Shown here: in pieces, positions 1-9,030 of the stretch
Position numbering within the stretch: position 1 is the stretch's first letter
Layout: each line of letters starts with the position of its first letter
Origin: an uncultured Roseburia sp.
Lineage (GTDB): Bacteria; Bacillota; Clostridia; Lachnospirales; Lachnospiraceae
Reading direction: 5' to 3'
NCBI GenBank assembly: GCA_934292805.1
Contig: CAKQXQ010000017.1
Location: 1 to 48,853, forward strand
Length of the DNA: 48,853 nt
Notes under the pieces: model-generated
Databases searched by the model: none
What the model was told of the DNA's origin: nothing
Seen by the model: the letters and a program-made list of their open reading frames with translations, nothing else
Made by a program: the position numbers and the translations under genes

Positions 1-1428
1 AACGCCAGAGTCGTATATAAATATTCCAAGTGGGAAGATTATGGCTATCTGGATTATATCACCTACTCAGACTGGCTGAATGAACTTGTAAGCAATGGAG
101 AATTAACAGAGGAAGAGCGATCTGCAGTTGTCGGATTCGGAAGAACAAAAGACGCTGATTCTGCACAGGTCAAAGAATATGTAAAAAAATTCACAAAGTA
201 TTATAAGTCTCAGGGATACACGGTTATCCGTAAAGATGCCGTTATGATGAACAAGAAGAAGTATGCCGACGGTGGTCAGCAGCAGCTTTTTGCGTATAAA
301 GATGTCCCATTGACTACCCGTATGGCAAATTACTTTTCAAATCTGATCACATTTGATCATATTAATAACGTGGAAGATATCGTAGGCGAGAGAGGTCTCA
401 CCTTTACGTTGCATGATCCGGTATATGGTGGAAACAAATTTTCACCGGCTATTATTGGAAATGGTACAACACACAAATATTTACTTTACTGCGATTCCAA
501 GTTCCCGTTTGTTCATCAGAATATCGTGACAATTAATCTTGGAACATCTTATACAGTAAACCAGGGTGTGGACGTATTCAGTACGATGACAAGCCATCAG
601 GGATCTTATATAAAATCAACGATTACTTATCCGACAGGATTGACAGAAGAGAGTGCGGATGATTTGCATACGGCAACTTACATGAAGGGTTCCAGAGAAT
701 CCAGTCTGGTATATGAATCACGTTACAATGATGATTATACGAATGTTGCCACAGTAAAATCCGGTAAATCAAAAATAGGATACTCTTTTGTGATCGGCCT
801 GATCGCTGTTATCATGTCTTATCTCATTGGTGTGCCTCTTGGTATCATGATGGCAAGAAAGAAAGACAAGTTAGTAGATAGAATCGGAACAATTTATATT
901 GTATTTATTATTGCGGTACCATCACTTGCTTATATTTTCTTATTCAAAGCGATCGGCGGAAGCTTTGGTCTTCCAACAACCTTTGATATGGAGTCACCAA
1001 GCAAATTAATGTATGTACTGCCAATCGTATCTTTAGCACTTCCATCTGTTGCAAACCTGATGAAGTGGATCAGAAGATATATGATCGACCAGATGAATTC
1101 GGATTATGTAAAATTTGCAAGATCCGGTGGTCTGACAGAGGGTGAGATTTTTACCAAACACATTTTAAAGAACGCAGCGATCCCAATCATCCAGGGTATC
1201 CCGGCTGCAGTGCTTGGAGCATTGACAGGAGCCATCATCACAGAGCGTGTGTATGTAGTTCCTGGTATCGGTAACTTATTAACAGAGGCTATCAACAAAT
1301 ATGATAATGGTGTTATTGTCGGCGGAACTTTATTCTATGCGATTTTAACAGTAACATCCCTTATCTTAGGTGACGTCTTAATGTCCATGGTTGATCCTAG
1401 AATTTCATTCTCCACAAAGGACAGGTAA
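1..1428 (+). CDS. oppB: Oligopeptide ABC transporter permease OppB-like, 5' truncated by window edge
   Basis: The reading frame is open from base 1, so the N-terminus lies outside the window; the first in-frame ATG at 244 is not the true start. The last ~220 residues are a BPD-type permease core: hydrophobic segments begin near base 780, and a permease EAA-type loop (ARSGGLTEGEIFTKHI) precedes the final membrane helices. This subunit would form half of the inner-membrane channel for peptide import. At least 255 mostly hydrophilic residues precede the visible membrane helices, whereas ordinary OppB proteins (about 306 residues) have a short loop there, so an enlarged external domain is inferred. 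oppC follows after 6 bp, in the same operon. Peptide is the usual family substrate, but nothing here proves it. Confidence 0.88.
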   Translation, partial: NARVVYKYSKWEDYGYLDYITYSDWLNELVSNGELTEEERSAVVGFGRTKDADSAQVKEYVKKFTKYYKSQGYTVIRKDAVMMNKKKYADGGQQQLFAYKDVPLTTRMANYFSNLITFDHINNVEDIVGERGLTFTLHDPVYGGNKFSPAIIGNGTTHKYLLYCDSKFPFVHQNIVTINLGTSYTVNQGVDVFSTMTSHQGSYIKSTITYPTGLTEESADDLHTATYMKGSRESSLVYESRYNDDYTNVATVKSGKSKIGYSFVIGLIAVIMSYLIGVPLGIMMARKKDKLVDRIGTIYIVFIIAVPSLAYIFLFKAIGGSFGLPTTFDMESPSKLMYVLPIVSLALPSVANLMKWIRRYMIDQMNSDYVKFARSGGLTEGEIFTKHILKNAAIPIIQGIPAAVLGALTGAIITERVYVVPGIGNLLTEAINKYDNGVIVGGTLFYAILTVTSLILGDVLMSMVDPRISFSTKDR

Positions 1429-1434
1429 TTAGAA

Positions 1435-2403
1435 ATGAGTCAGGATTTAGAAAAATTCGGTATGCCGGAGGAAGAGTTATTTGCTCCGGTAGACCATAGT
1501 GATCTGGAATCGGAAAAGATTACAGCGCCAAGATATTCTTACTGGCATTCCGTATTCCGTGTATTTTTTAAGAAAAAAATCAATATTATTATTTTATCCA
1601 TCTTAGCATTACTGATCGCAGTCACATACATTTATCCGCTATTTGTAGAGTATGATAAGTTCGGTAACTTAATGGATGGAACAACAAAGCATTTATCACC
1701 ATCAGCAGCGATCGAGCGTCTTGGATTCAGCATTCACTGGATCTTAGGTACCGGGGCGGCAGGACAGTCTACATTTGATGCCGTATGGTTTGGATCAAGA
1801 ATCTCCATTTCACTGGCATTCATCTGTGCAGCGATCAACCTTACTGTTGGTGTAGTAGTTGGATCAATCTGGGGATTCTCCAAGAAAGTGGATATCTTTA
1901 TGCAGGAGGTATACAATATCCTTGCAAATATTCCATATATCTTACTGATCTCCGTTATGATTATGTTATTAAAAGCAGGATTCTGGACCATGGTACTGGC
2001 ACTGACCATTACCGGATGGCTTGGAATTGCGTACTTCATCCGTACACAGGTTGTGATCATCCGTGACAGAGAGTACAATCTTGCGTCAAAGTGTCTTGGA
2101 ACAAGCACACTTAAGATCGCAATGAAGAATATTCTTCCATTTATGACATCTGTTATTGTAACGCTGGCAGCAACTGAGATCCCTTCTTACATTTCTTACG
2201 AAGTGTTCTTAGCATATATCGGTATGGGTATGTCAGATATGTCACTTGGTAGATTGATTTACGAGTCAGAGAGTGCGATGCTTACACCAGGTTGGCAGTT
2301 TGAGTTCTGGAGCCCGGTAGTCGTTGCTTCTATTATCACGATTGTGTTATATGTCGTAGGACAGAACCTTGGTGATGCATCTGACCCGAGAACACATATG
2401 TAG
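1435..2403 (+). CDS. oppC: Oligopeptide ABC transporter permease OppC-like
   Basis: A 322-residue membrane protein, partner of OppB in the channel of a peptide importer. A cytoplasmic N-terminus of about 45 residues leads into a first helix (IIILSILALLIAVTYIYPLF). The usual four or five further helices follow, with the coupling EAA-type loop ASKCLGTSTLKIAMKNILPF that contacts the ATPases. The end, LGDASDPRTHM, matches the DPR-type tail of OppC/DppC proteins. Length is close to normal (about 300), unlike the neighbouring subunits. It sits 6 bp after oppB and 11 bp before oppD, so co-transcription is likely. Confidence 0.92.
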   Translation: MSQDLEKFGMPEEELFAPVDHSDLESEKITAPRYSYWHSVFRVFFKKKINIIILSILALLIAVTYIYPLFVEYDKFGNLMDGTTKHLSPSAAIERLGFSIHWILGTGAAGQSTFDAVWFGSRISISLAFICAAINLTVGVVVGSIWGFSKKVDIFMQEVYNILANIPYILLISVMIMLLKAGFWTMVLALTITGWLGIAYFIRTQVVIIRDREYNLASKCLGTSTLKIAMKNILPFMTSVIVTLAATEIPSYISYEVFLAYIGMGMSDMSLGRLIYESESAMLTPGWQFEFWSPVVVASIITIVLYVVGQNLGDASDPRTHM

Positions 2404-2414
2404 AGGTTAGTTAG

Positions 2415-4163
2415 ATGGAAGACAAGAAAGTATTATTATCAGTAAAAGATTTAGTTGTAAAATTCCACGTACGAGGCAGAGTTCTTACTGCCATCCGTGG
2501 AGTTTCACTGGACATTTATGAGAATGAATCCATTGCCATCGTTGGTGAGTCAGGTTCCGGTAAATCTGTTTTCACAAAGACATTTGCAGGAATGCTCGAC
2601 AGCAACGGTTTTATCGACAATGGTAACATTATTTTCAATGATGAAGAGCTTGCAGACACCGTTGTAAAATTAAACGACAAGGCAAAGAAAGTCATCGCTG
2701 AGAATAAGAGAAAATTAGACGAGTATTCCAAATTAGAATTTGGTGCAGATACTTACAAGGCTATGCTTGAGTTAGAATCTGAGAAGAGAAGAAGAGCAGA
2801 CTTAAGTGAAGAGGAAGCAGCAGCTTACGAGAAGGAACTCCATGAGTTAAAAATGGAGAGAACCAATGCTTTTAACTTAAAACAGACATTTGATCCTTCC
2901 AAAGAAAAAGATAAGATCAAAGAAACTGCAAAACAGATTTCTGATCTTGATGATAAGATCAAAGCATTCGAGAAAGCACATGCCGAGAAGGTAAAAGAGA
3001 AAGCAAATTCGCTTGCTCATGATACTGCTTATAATCATGAATTTGATGAAAGAATGGCAGCATTAAAAGCACAGCGTGAGAAAGAGATCAGTGCTGCAAT
3101 TTCTGCAGAGACAGAGGCGAGAAATGAGATTCTTGCAAAAGAAGTATATTTGTCTGTAGGACGTTTCTCTTTCCGTAAACGTATGAAGCAGAATAATGCA
3201 TTACTGGATGCGTTAAAAGAGGCAATGCAGCTTGGTGTTGACTTAAATAATGAAGAACAGAGAAATGCTGTATTTGATAAAGTGACATTCCGTGTAAAAT
3301 ATCTCGATGAAAACAGTGAGAGATTACATGGTATCTGTATTTTAAACCTTGCAAACATCAAAGACGGAAGAGACTGGAGCCAGATCCGTGGTACGAAGAT
3401 CGCTACGGTATTCCAGGATCCGATGACATCCTTGAACCCGATCATCACGATCGGTAAGCAGATCACATCTGTTATTATGAAGCACCAGGATTGTACAGAG
3501 AATGAAGCCAGACTTCGTGCATTAGATCTGATGGATAAAGTAGGTATCCCGAATCCGGAAGCAAGATTTGATGATTATCCATTCCAGTATTCCGGTGGTA
3601 TGAGACAGCGTATCGTTATTGCGATCGCATTATCCTGTCAGCCTAAGATCTTAATCTGTGATGAGCCTACAACAGCGCTCGACGTTACGATCCAGGCTCA
3701 GATCTTAAAACTGTTAAAAGATTTACAGAAAGAATTCAATTACACAATTGTATTCATTACACATGACCTGGGTGTTGTTGCCAATATCGCTGATCGTGTA
3801 GCAGTATTATACGCAGGACAGATTATTGAGGTTGGTACAGTAGAAGAAGTATTCTATGATCCACGTCATCCATACACATGGGCACTGCTTTCTTCCCTGC
3901 CACAGCTGGCTGAGAGAAACACAACCCTTTACTCTATCACAGGAACACCGCCTTCTCTTTACAACAGTATTGTAGGAGATGCTTTCGCACCTCGTAATCC
4001 ATACTGTATGAAGATCGATACCTTGGAAGAGCCACCAATGTTCAAAGTAACAGATACCCATTATGCAAAGACATGGTTGTTACATCCGGATGCACCGAAG
4101 GTTGAAAAACCGGAAGGAATCCAGAACATTCACGAGAAACTTGTAAAAGCATTTAACATATAG
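2415..4163 (+). CDS. oppD: Peptide ABC transporter ATPase OppD-like with ~230-residue coiled-coil insertion
   Basis: ATP-binding subunit that powers the OppBC channel. Walker A is GESGSGKS at residues 44-51, the Q-loop VFQDPMTSLNP lies near 332-342, the signature YSGGMRQR near 392, Walker B ILICDEPTTALD near 412-423, the H-loop THD near 449, and a C-terminal oligopeptide-transporter tail follows. In ordinary OppD (about 330-350 residues) Walker A and the Q-loop are some 50 residues apart; here they are about 285 apart. The extra segment (roughly residues 78-310) is very rich in Lys/Glu/Ala and looks like a long antiparallel coiled coil. All nucleotide-binding motifs are intact, so the protein should hydrolyse ATP. 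The insertion's role is unknown. Confidence 0.93.
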   Translation: MEDKKVLLSVKDLVVKFHVRGRVLTAIRGVSLDIYENESIAIVGESGSGKSVFTKTFAGMLDSNGFIDNGNIIFNDEELADTVVKLNDKAKKVIAENKRKLDEYSKLEFGADTYKAMLELESEKRRRADLSEEEAAAYEKELHELKMERTNAFNLKQTFDPSKEKDKIKETAKQISDLDDKIKAFEKAHAEKVKEKANSLAHDTAYNHEFDERMAALKAQREKEISAAISAETEARNEILAKEVYLSVGRFSFRKRMKQNNALLDALKEAMQLGVDLNNEEQRNAVFDKVTFRVKYLDENSERLHGICILNLANIKDGRDWSQIRGTKIATVFQDPMTSLNPIITIGKQITSVIMKHQDCTENEARLRALDLMDKVGIPNPEARFDDYPFQYSGGMRQRIVIAIALSCQPKILICDEPTTALDVTIQAQILKLLKDLQKEFNYTIVFITHDLGVVANIADRVAVLYAGQIIEVGTVEEVFYDPRHPYTWALLSSLPQLAERNTTLYSITGTPPSLYNSIVGDAFAPRNPYCMKIDTLEEPPMFKVTDTHYAKTWLLHPDAPKVEKPEGIQNIHEKLVKAFNI

Positions 4164-4175
4164 GAGATTTAGATC

Positions 4176-5480
4176 GTGTCTAAACTAAATCGAAACACAG
4201 AAAACGTGGAGCATGCTTCTCATTTACCAGAGCATGGTCCGATTGATGAAAATGGTAAAGAGATATTATTATCCTTAAAGAATGTGGACATTACATTCGG
4301 AAAAGGCGACAATGCAGTACGTGCAGTAAAAAACGCAACATTTGATATTCACAAAGGAGAGACATTCTCTTTAGTAGGAGAGTCCGGTTCCGGTAAAACA
4401 ACGATCGGACGTGCAGTGATCCGTGTCAACCCACTGGCAAACGGAGAGATCTTATACAAAGGTGTGCGTATTTCAGGAAAGATCCCGAAATCCTTAGACC
4501 GTGAAGTAATCCGTAATATCCAGATGGTATTCCAGGATCCGGCTGCTTCCTTAAATGAGCGTGCAACAGTAGATTATATCGTATCCGAAGGTCTCTACAA
4601 CTTCCATTTATATGAGAATGAGGCAGACCGTGTGCAGAAGGTAGAAAATATGATCAACGAAGTTGGTCTTCTGCCGGAGCATCTGACCAGATACCCACAT
4701 GAGTTCTCCGGTGGACAGCGTCAGCGTATCGGGTTAGCCCGTGCGATGGTTATGGAACCGGAACTTGTTGTTGCAGATGAGCCAATCTCCGCACTTGACG
4801 TATCGATCCGTGCACAGGTACTGAATCTATTAAAGAAGTTCCAGAGAGAAAAAGATCTGACTTATTTATTTATTGCACATGATCTTTCTATTGTAAGATT
4901 TATCTCTGACCGTATCGCAGTTATTTATAAAGGTGATATCGTCGAGATCGCAGATGCAGAAGAATTATTTAATTTCCCACTGCATCCATATACCCATTCT
5001 CTGATCTCTGCAATCCCGATCCCGGATCCACAGTTAGAGAAGAACAAAGTTTTATATACTTACGATCCGTCTATGCATGATTACAGTACAGACAAACCTG
5101 AACTTGTATGTATTGGACATGACCACTGGGTATTCGGTAACGCAAAAGAAATCGAAGAATATAAGGCAACCCGTGAAAAGAATGTGCCGCTTAAGACGAT
5201 CACGATCGTGGACAAAGATTCACAGGTTAAGGAAGAGGCACACAGCCATGCAGCAACAGATGAGATTGCACTTCCACCACTTCACGATACAGGAAGCGCA
5301 TGGTATGCATTAGTATCGTTCTTCCTCCCGATCATTGGTATCATTGCAGCAATGATCTTTAAGAAGCACAGACACTATCGTAACTATAAAGCATGTAAGA
5401 AAGGTGCAATCGCAGGATTTGTCGTACTCGCAATCGTGCTTGTATTATTCCTGCTGTCACTTGCATTTGTATTTATTTAA
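4176..5480 (+). CDS. oppF: Peptide ABC transporter ATPase OppF-like with C-terminal membrane tail
   Basis: Second ATPase of the importer. The start is GTG with AGGAG 9 bases upstream. Walker A is GESGSGKT (residues 68-75), followed by Q-loop MVFQDPAASLNERA, signature FSGGQRQR, Walker B LVVADEPISALD and H-loop AHD. After the normal OppF end there is a variable linker with a His-containing stretch (KEEAHSHAATDE), then two predicted membrane helices (about residues 378-398 and 412-433) separated by a very basic loop (KKHRHYRNYKACKKG). OppF proteins are normally peripheral, so a membrane-anchored ATPase is unusual. The gene after it begins 3 bases past its stop. Confidence 0.92.
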   Translation: MSKLNRNTENVEHASHLPEHGPIDENGKEILLSLKNVDITFGKGDNAVRAVKNATFDIHKGETFSLVGESGSGKTTIGRAVIRVNPLANGEILYKGVRISGKIPKSLDREVIRNIQMVFQDPAASLNERATVDYIVSEGLYNFHLYENEADRVQKVENMINEVGLLPEHLTRYPHEFSGGQRQRIGLARAMVMEPELVVADEPISALDVSIRAQVLNLLKKFQREKDLTYLFIAHDLSIVRFISDRIAVIYKGDIVEIADAEELFNFPLHPYTHSLISAIPIPDPQLEKNKVLYTYDPSMHDYSTDKPELVCIGHDHWVFGNAKEIEEYKATREKNVPLKTITIVDKDSQVKEEAHSHAATDEIALPPLHDTGSAWYALVSFFLPIIGIIAAMIFKKHRHYRNYKACKKGAIAGFVVLAIVLVLFLLSLAFVFI

Positions 5481-5483
5481 ATT

Positions 5484-6776
5484 ATGGGAAGAACAACAAG
5501 AGGCGGAAGCAGAAGCCATACTCCGAATGTAAGACCGGTACAACGTGTGGAACTTTCGGAAAGAAATCCAAAACAGAGATTCATCGCTGTGATCGTCTGC
5601 CTTCTCGTTGCGTCAGCAGCATTTATCTATGCGCTGAACGGCCTGATGAGTAATGACAGCGGATGGACGAACATTGAGGTGAGTTCATCCGCTGAAACCA
5701 ATTGTGGTGAAGATTTTATTTTCCAGTATTACATCGGAGCAGGCAGTGTGGACGCAACAGCTGAGAGAAAGGCACTGACATTATTGTATACAGACATTAT
5801 GGTAAAAGCATATGAGCTTTTTCATAACGACGAAGCTTTTGAAGGTGTGACCAATATTTATGAGATCAATCAGCATCCGAATGAAGTGTTAGAAGTAGAT
5901 CCGGTGCTTTATCAGGCATTTGAGACAATTGAACAGTCCGGCAGACGGGAGATATATCTGGCTCCGATTTATGTGGAGTATAAGAATCTGTTCTTCTGTG
6001 AAGATGATTCGCAGACCATAAATTATGATGTGGAGCAGAATGCAGAGCTTTCGGACTATTTTGCACAGCTTCTTCCATATTGCAATGACCCTTCTATGGT
6101 AAATGTGGAGCTGCTTGGAGAGAACAGGATCAGACTGGCTGTTTCAGAGCAATATCTTTCATTTGCGAAAGAAAATCAGATTGAAGATTTTGTGGATTTT
6201 GGCTGGATGAAAAATGCGTTTATCTGTGATTATGCAGCAGAAGAACTGGCAGAAAACCATTATACATTTGGTAATCTTACAAGCTGTGACGGTTTCACAA
6301 GAAATCTTGACGTCAAGATGGGAGAGCGTCAGGAAATGGATTATGCTTTTAATATTTATGACAGGCAGGGAAATACCATATATCCTGCGGGTGTTATGAA
6401 TTATACCGGAGCGATCAGTATCGTGAGCCTTCACAATTATCCGATGTCGGAGAAAGAAAAATACAATTATTATGAATTTAAAAATGGAGATATCCGGACA
6501 TATTATATCGATGCCACAGATGGCAGGTGCAAATCTTCTGTGAATAATCTGGTATCTTATTCCGGGGAAAAAGAATGTGCCGGCGTACTTCTTGATGTAT
6601 TACCATTGTATATATCAGAAGAGATGGATGCTAAGGCACTGAAGGATCTGTCCAAATGGAGAACGGACAGTATTTATGGGGAAAATGGTGTTCTTTTTTA
6701 TACAGAGGAAGCTCTTTCACTCACTGACCTGTATGAGAAAGACGGCATGAGTTATGAAGCAAAATTAATAAAATAA
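5484..6776 (+). CDS. Membrane-anchored protein of the opp operon, unknown function
   Basis: I do not recognise a family. The 430-residue product has a basic, Arg-rich cytoplasmic N-terminus (about residues 1-32), one hydrophobic segment (FIAVIVCLLVASAAFIYAL, about 33-51) and then a roughly 375-residue acidic, Tyr-rich domain expected outside the cell. There is no lipobox, so it should remain tethered by the helix. It begins 3 bases after oppF with no promoter visible and ends at the operon terminator. By context it could assist substrate capture or assembly of this transporter, but that is inference only. Confidence 0.75.
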   Translation: MGRTTRGGSRSHTPNVRPVQRVELSERNPKQRFIAVIVCLLVASAAFIYALNGLMSNDSGWTNIEVSSSAETNCGEDFIFQYYIGAGSVDATAERKALTLLYTDIMVKAYELFHNDEAFEGVTNIYEINQHPNEVLEVDPVLYQAFETIEQSGRREIYLAPIYVEYKNLFFCEDDSQTINYDVEQNAELSDYFAQLLPYCNDPSMVNVELLGENRIRLAVSEQYLSFAKENQIEDFVDFGWMKNAFICDYAAEELAENHYTFGNLTSCDGFTRNLDVKMGERQEMDYAFNIYDRQGNTIYPAGVMNYTGAISIVSLHNYPMSEKEKYNYYEFKNGDIRTYYIDATDGRCKSSVNNLVSYSGEKECAGVLLDVLPLYISEEMDAKALKDLSKWRTDSIYGENGVLFYTEEALSLTDLYEKDGMSYEAKLIK

Positions 6777-6779
6777 ATG

Positions 6780-6808
6780 AAAAAAGCAGCGGTATTGCTG
6801 CTTTTTTT
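6780..6808 (+). terminator. Rho-independent terminator of the opp operon
   Basis: A 9-bp stem (AAAAGCAGC with GCTGCTTTT) around a GGTATT loop runs into seven T residues directly after the previous stop codon. It closes the opp operon and lies only about 18 bases before the next gene's start. Confidence 0.85.
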
Positions 6809-6825
6809 AGAAGATGGAGCAGAGT

Positions 6826-7494
6826 ATGATATTTGGAGCCAGAACAGAAGAACAGAAAAAGGTCAGAGAGCTGAACCGCGAATGCAGGGAGTTGAAGAAG
6901 GAACTTCAGGCGGCGAAGATCGACAAAAAACAGGTGGATGTCCAGATACGGGAGTTTCGGGATGCATTAGAACTCGGAGGAGAATTACGGAAGAGCTATG
7001 TGGATTCCCAGGAGCATTTTGCACTTGCAAGAAGAGCGGTTATGGAAATGATGGACACGATGTCAGATATTCCGAAAGATAACGTGAAACAGGATCTGAA
7101 TCAGCTGAATTTTCATCTGGCAAATCTCTGCCATCCATGTGGGATCCGTGAGGACGATCTGGATTTTAAGTCCACAGTCGATGGACTTTCCAATATGGAG
7201 CAGAATTTTGAAAATGTTAATTTTATCATGCTTCGCAGTGAACTGGAAAATCTGCATGCATTATTAGAGGACACTTCGGAATGGCGTTCTCCGAATTTTT
7301 TTGCACTTGCCTATTATTTTTTACATGAAACAGAGAAAAAGGACAAGATCGCGGAGATGGAGAATGAGAACCGCAACCGGTTTTTAAGGGATTATCTGGA
7401 AGAGCATTTGATGGAAATGCTTATGATGGAAGCCAGCTGTGCCGGATGTATTGAAAAAGTTGAGAATATGATACAGGAATATATTTATAATTAA
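6826..7494 (+). CDS. Coiled-coil protein of unknown function upstream of the condensin cassette
   Basis: No family is recognised. I chose ATG 6826 because GGAG (6816-6819) lies 6 bases upstream; ATG 6814 in the same frame is an alternative. The first ~60 residues are strongly charged heptad-like helix (TEEQKKVRELNRECRELKKE), and the rest is helical and acidic with Cys residues (CHPCG near the middle, CAGC near the end). There is no signal or membrane segment, so it should be cytoplasmic. It reads in the same direction as the jetABC-like genes 91 bases downstream, but those have their own promoter, so a functional link is only suggested by position. Confidence 0.72.
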   Translation: MIFGARTEEQKKVRELNRECRELKKELQAAKIDKKQVDVQIREFRDALELGGELRKSYVDSQEHFALARRAVMEMMDTMSDIPKDNVKQDLNQLNFHLANLCHPCGIREDDLDFKSTVDGLSNMEQNFENVNFIMLRSELENLHALLEDTSEWRSPNFFALAYYFLHETEKKDKIAEMENENRNRFLRDYLEEHLMEMLMMEASCAGCIEKVENMIQEYIYN

Positions 7495-7495
7495 A

Positions 7496-7523
7496 TTGAA
7501 AATGTGTTTAAAGAATATATAAT
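7496..7523 (+). promoter_or_regulatory. Sigma-A-type promoter of the condensin cassette
   Basis: -35 TTGAAA (7496-7501) and -10 TATAAT (7518-7523) are separated by 16 bases in a very A+T-rich stretch. It would start transcription near 7530, about 55 bases ahead of the jetA-like start. Confidence 0.6.
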
Positions 7524-7533
7524 TAGAAATATA

Positions 7534-7547
7534 TATGTAATTACATA
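7534..7547. promoter_or_regulatory. 14-bp perfect palindrome just downstream of the condensin promoter
   Basis: TATGTAATTACATA reads the same on both strands and falls at about +5 to +18 from the predicted start of transcription. This is a position from which a bound repressor would block the promoter. No regulator gene is adjacent, so the binding protein is unknown. Confidence 0.45.
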
Positions 7548-7585
7548 GATTTATATACGATCAGAAAAAGGGATAATTAAATTTT

Positions 7586-9004
7586 ATGATTTTGAAAAAA
7601 AAGATACCAGTCGATTTTTACAAATTATTCCGTACAAAGAACCGGGATGCTTATATGCAGTTTCTGGTAGCGATTTATGAAGAAAACAATGAAGTGTATG
7701 CTTCTTTGGGGCTCACACAGGAAGAATGTGTACTGATCATCGAGAATACGATAGAGAAGGCGAGGATCGTGTGGGAAGAAGAGGATGAGACAGATGAGGG
7801 AGAAACACCGGACGCACTTTTTCCGGCGGATTCTCCTTCCGGCATGCTAAACCGTATGGTCCGCTTTGGATGGTTAAAGAGTGACTTTGATGAAAAGCTG
7901 AATACATCCGTGATCTCCTTCCCGGAATATAGCCAGTTATATACGGAATTATTCAAAAAATTACAGAGCGAGGATGACAGCAGGGAGAGAGAAAGCATGC
8001 TTTCTATTTACAGTGCACTCTTTACTTATCACTCCGATCCGGAGAAGAATAAGGACATTTTAAAAAGTGCACTGCACAGTTCGAGAAATCTCGGACAGCT
8101 GTTGTCGAATATGCAGGACGGAATGAGGTCATATTTTGATGAGCTTTCCTCACAGAAGCATTTTATCGGGATCCAGCAGGTACTGGTAGAGGAGATCAAT
8201 AACAGTGACAGCAGAAAATACGCGATCCTTACAACAACGGACAGCTTTTACCGGTATAAAGAGGCTGTGAAAGAACTGATCAGCCAGATTTTAAATGAAA
8301 ATGACACGAAGAAGGAAGCCCTGCTTAGAGAAGGAATCGGGTTAGAACCAGGGACGATCGACCAAAGACGTAATGAATACCGTATTTTATACTGCGAAGA
8401 TGCAGGTAAGATCGTCACACAGATCGAACGCGAATTTGATATGATCGAGCGCAAATATAATAAGCTGATCAGTCAGAAGACGGTTTTTGCCAAGCGGGCA
8501 CTGGCACGTATCCATTATATCTTACAGGAAGGTGCGGATGATGAGGACAATATTATTAAGTTGATCGCTCTTTTAGACCGCAGTGAAAAGAAAGACGAGA
8601 TCCTTGACAGGATGAGAGAGAAGATCGTATTCACATCACAATTTAAAAACATTTCAGATCAGAGCTTTTCGGGCAGAAGAGAGCGGTCGGATGGAGAGTT
8701 TGCACCTCTTGTGATGAATGAAGATGCAGAGAAAAACGGACAGGAGATGACAGATTTTGTGCCAAAGCCGTTGTATACAAGAAAGGAACTGCAAAGTTTC
8801 CGAAGAAAGAATACGACGGATGGAGTGTTTGTAACGACCGAAGAAACAGTACAGTCAGTAGAAGATCTGGAAAAACTGCTTTTCCTGTGGCAGGAAGAGA
8901 CCGAAGAACGCCTGGCAGAAGATACGGTATCTATTGAAGGTGAGCTTATGAGTAAGGAAGGAATGAAGTATTCCAGACTTGTGATAGGAAGCAGAGAGAA
9001 ATGA
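7586..9004 (+). CDS. JetA/MksF-like kleisin subunit of a Wadjet-like condensin
   Basis: A 472-residue cytoplasmic protein, helical throughout, with an N-terminal region that starts KIPVDFYKLFRTKNRDAYMQ. Size, charge and its place ahead of an ~200-residue and an ~1,100-residue SMC-type protein fit JetA (MksF/MukF-like, PF18982/DUF5716-type as I recall). In Wadjet systems this subunit bridges the SMC heads and helps extrude DNA loops. The last ~110 residues are a looser acidic tail. No catalytic motif is expected. Gene order, not a diagnostic motif, carries most of the assignment, so a profile search is needed to settle the family. Confidence 0.68.
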   Translation: MILKKKIPVDFYKLFRTKNRDAYMQFLVAIYEENNEVYASLGLTQEECVLIIENTIEKARIVWEEEDETDEGETPDALFPADSPSGMLNRMVRFGWLKSDFDEKLNTSVISFPEYSQLYTELFKKLQSEDDSRERESMLSIYSALFTYHSDPEKNKDILKSALHSSRNLGQLLSNMQDGMRSYFDELSSQKHFIGIQQVLVEEINNSDSRKYAILTTTDSFYRYKEAVKELISQILNENDTKKEALLREGIGLEPGTIDQRRNEYRILYCEDAGKIVTQIEREFDMIERKYNKLISQKTVFAKRALARIHYILQEGADDEDNIIKLIALLDRSEKKDEILDRMREKIVFTSQFKNISDQSFSGRRERSDGEFAPLVMNEDAEKNGQEMTDFVPKPLYTRKELQSFRRKNTTDGVFVTTEETVQSVEDLEKLLFLWQEETEERLAEDTVSIEGELMSKEGMKYSRLVIGSREK

Positions 9005-9030
9005 TAAGAAAGTAATACGGAGAGAAAGAG

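Noticed and set aside
6777..7082. A 101-codon frame starting on the opp terminator
   Set aside because: Its first codons are the terminator hairpin itself, and the +frame gene starting at 6826 explains the region better.
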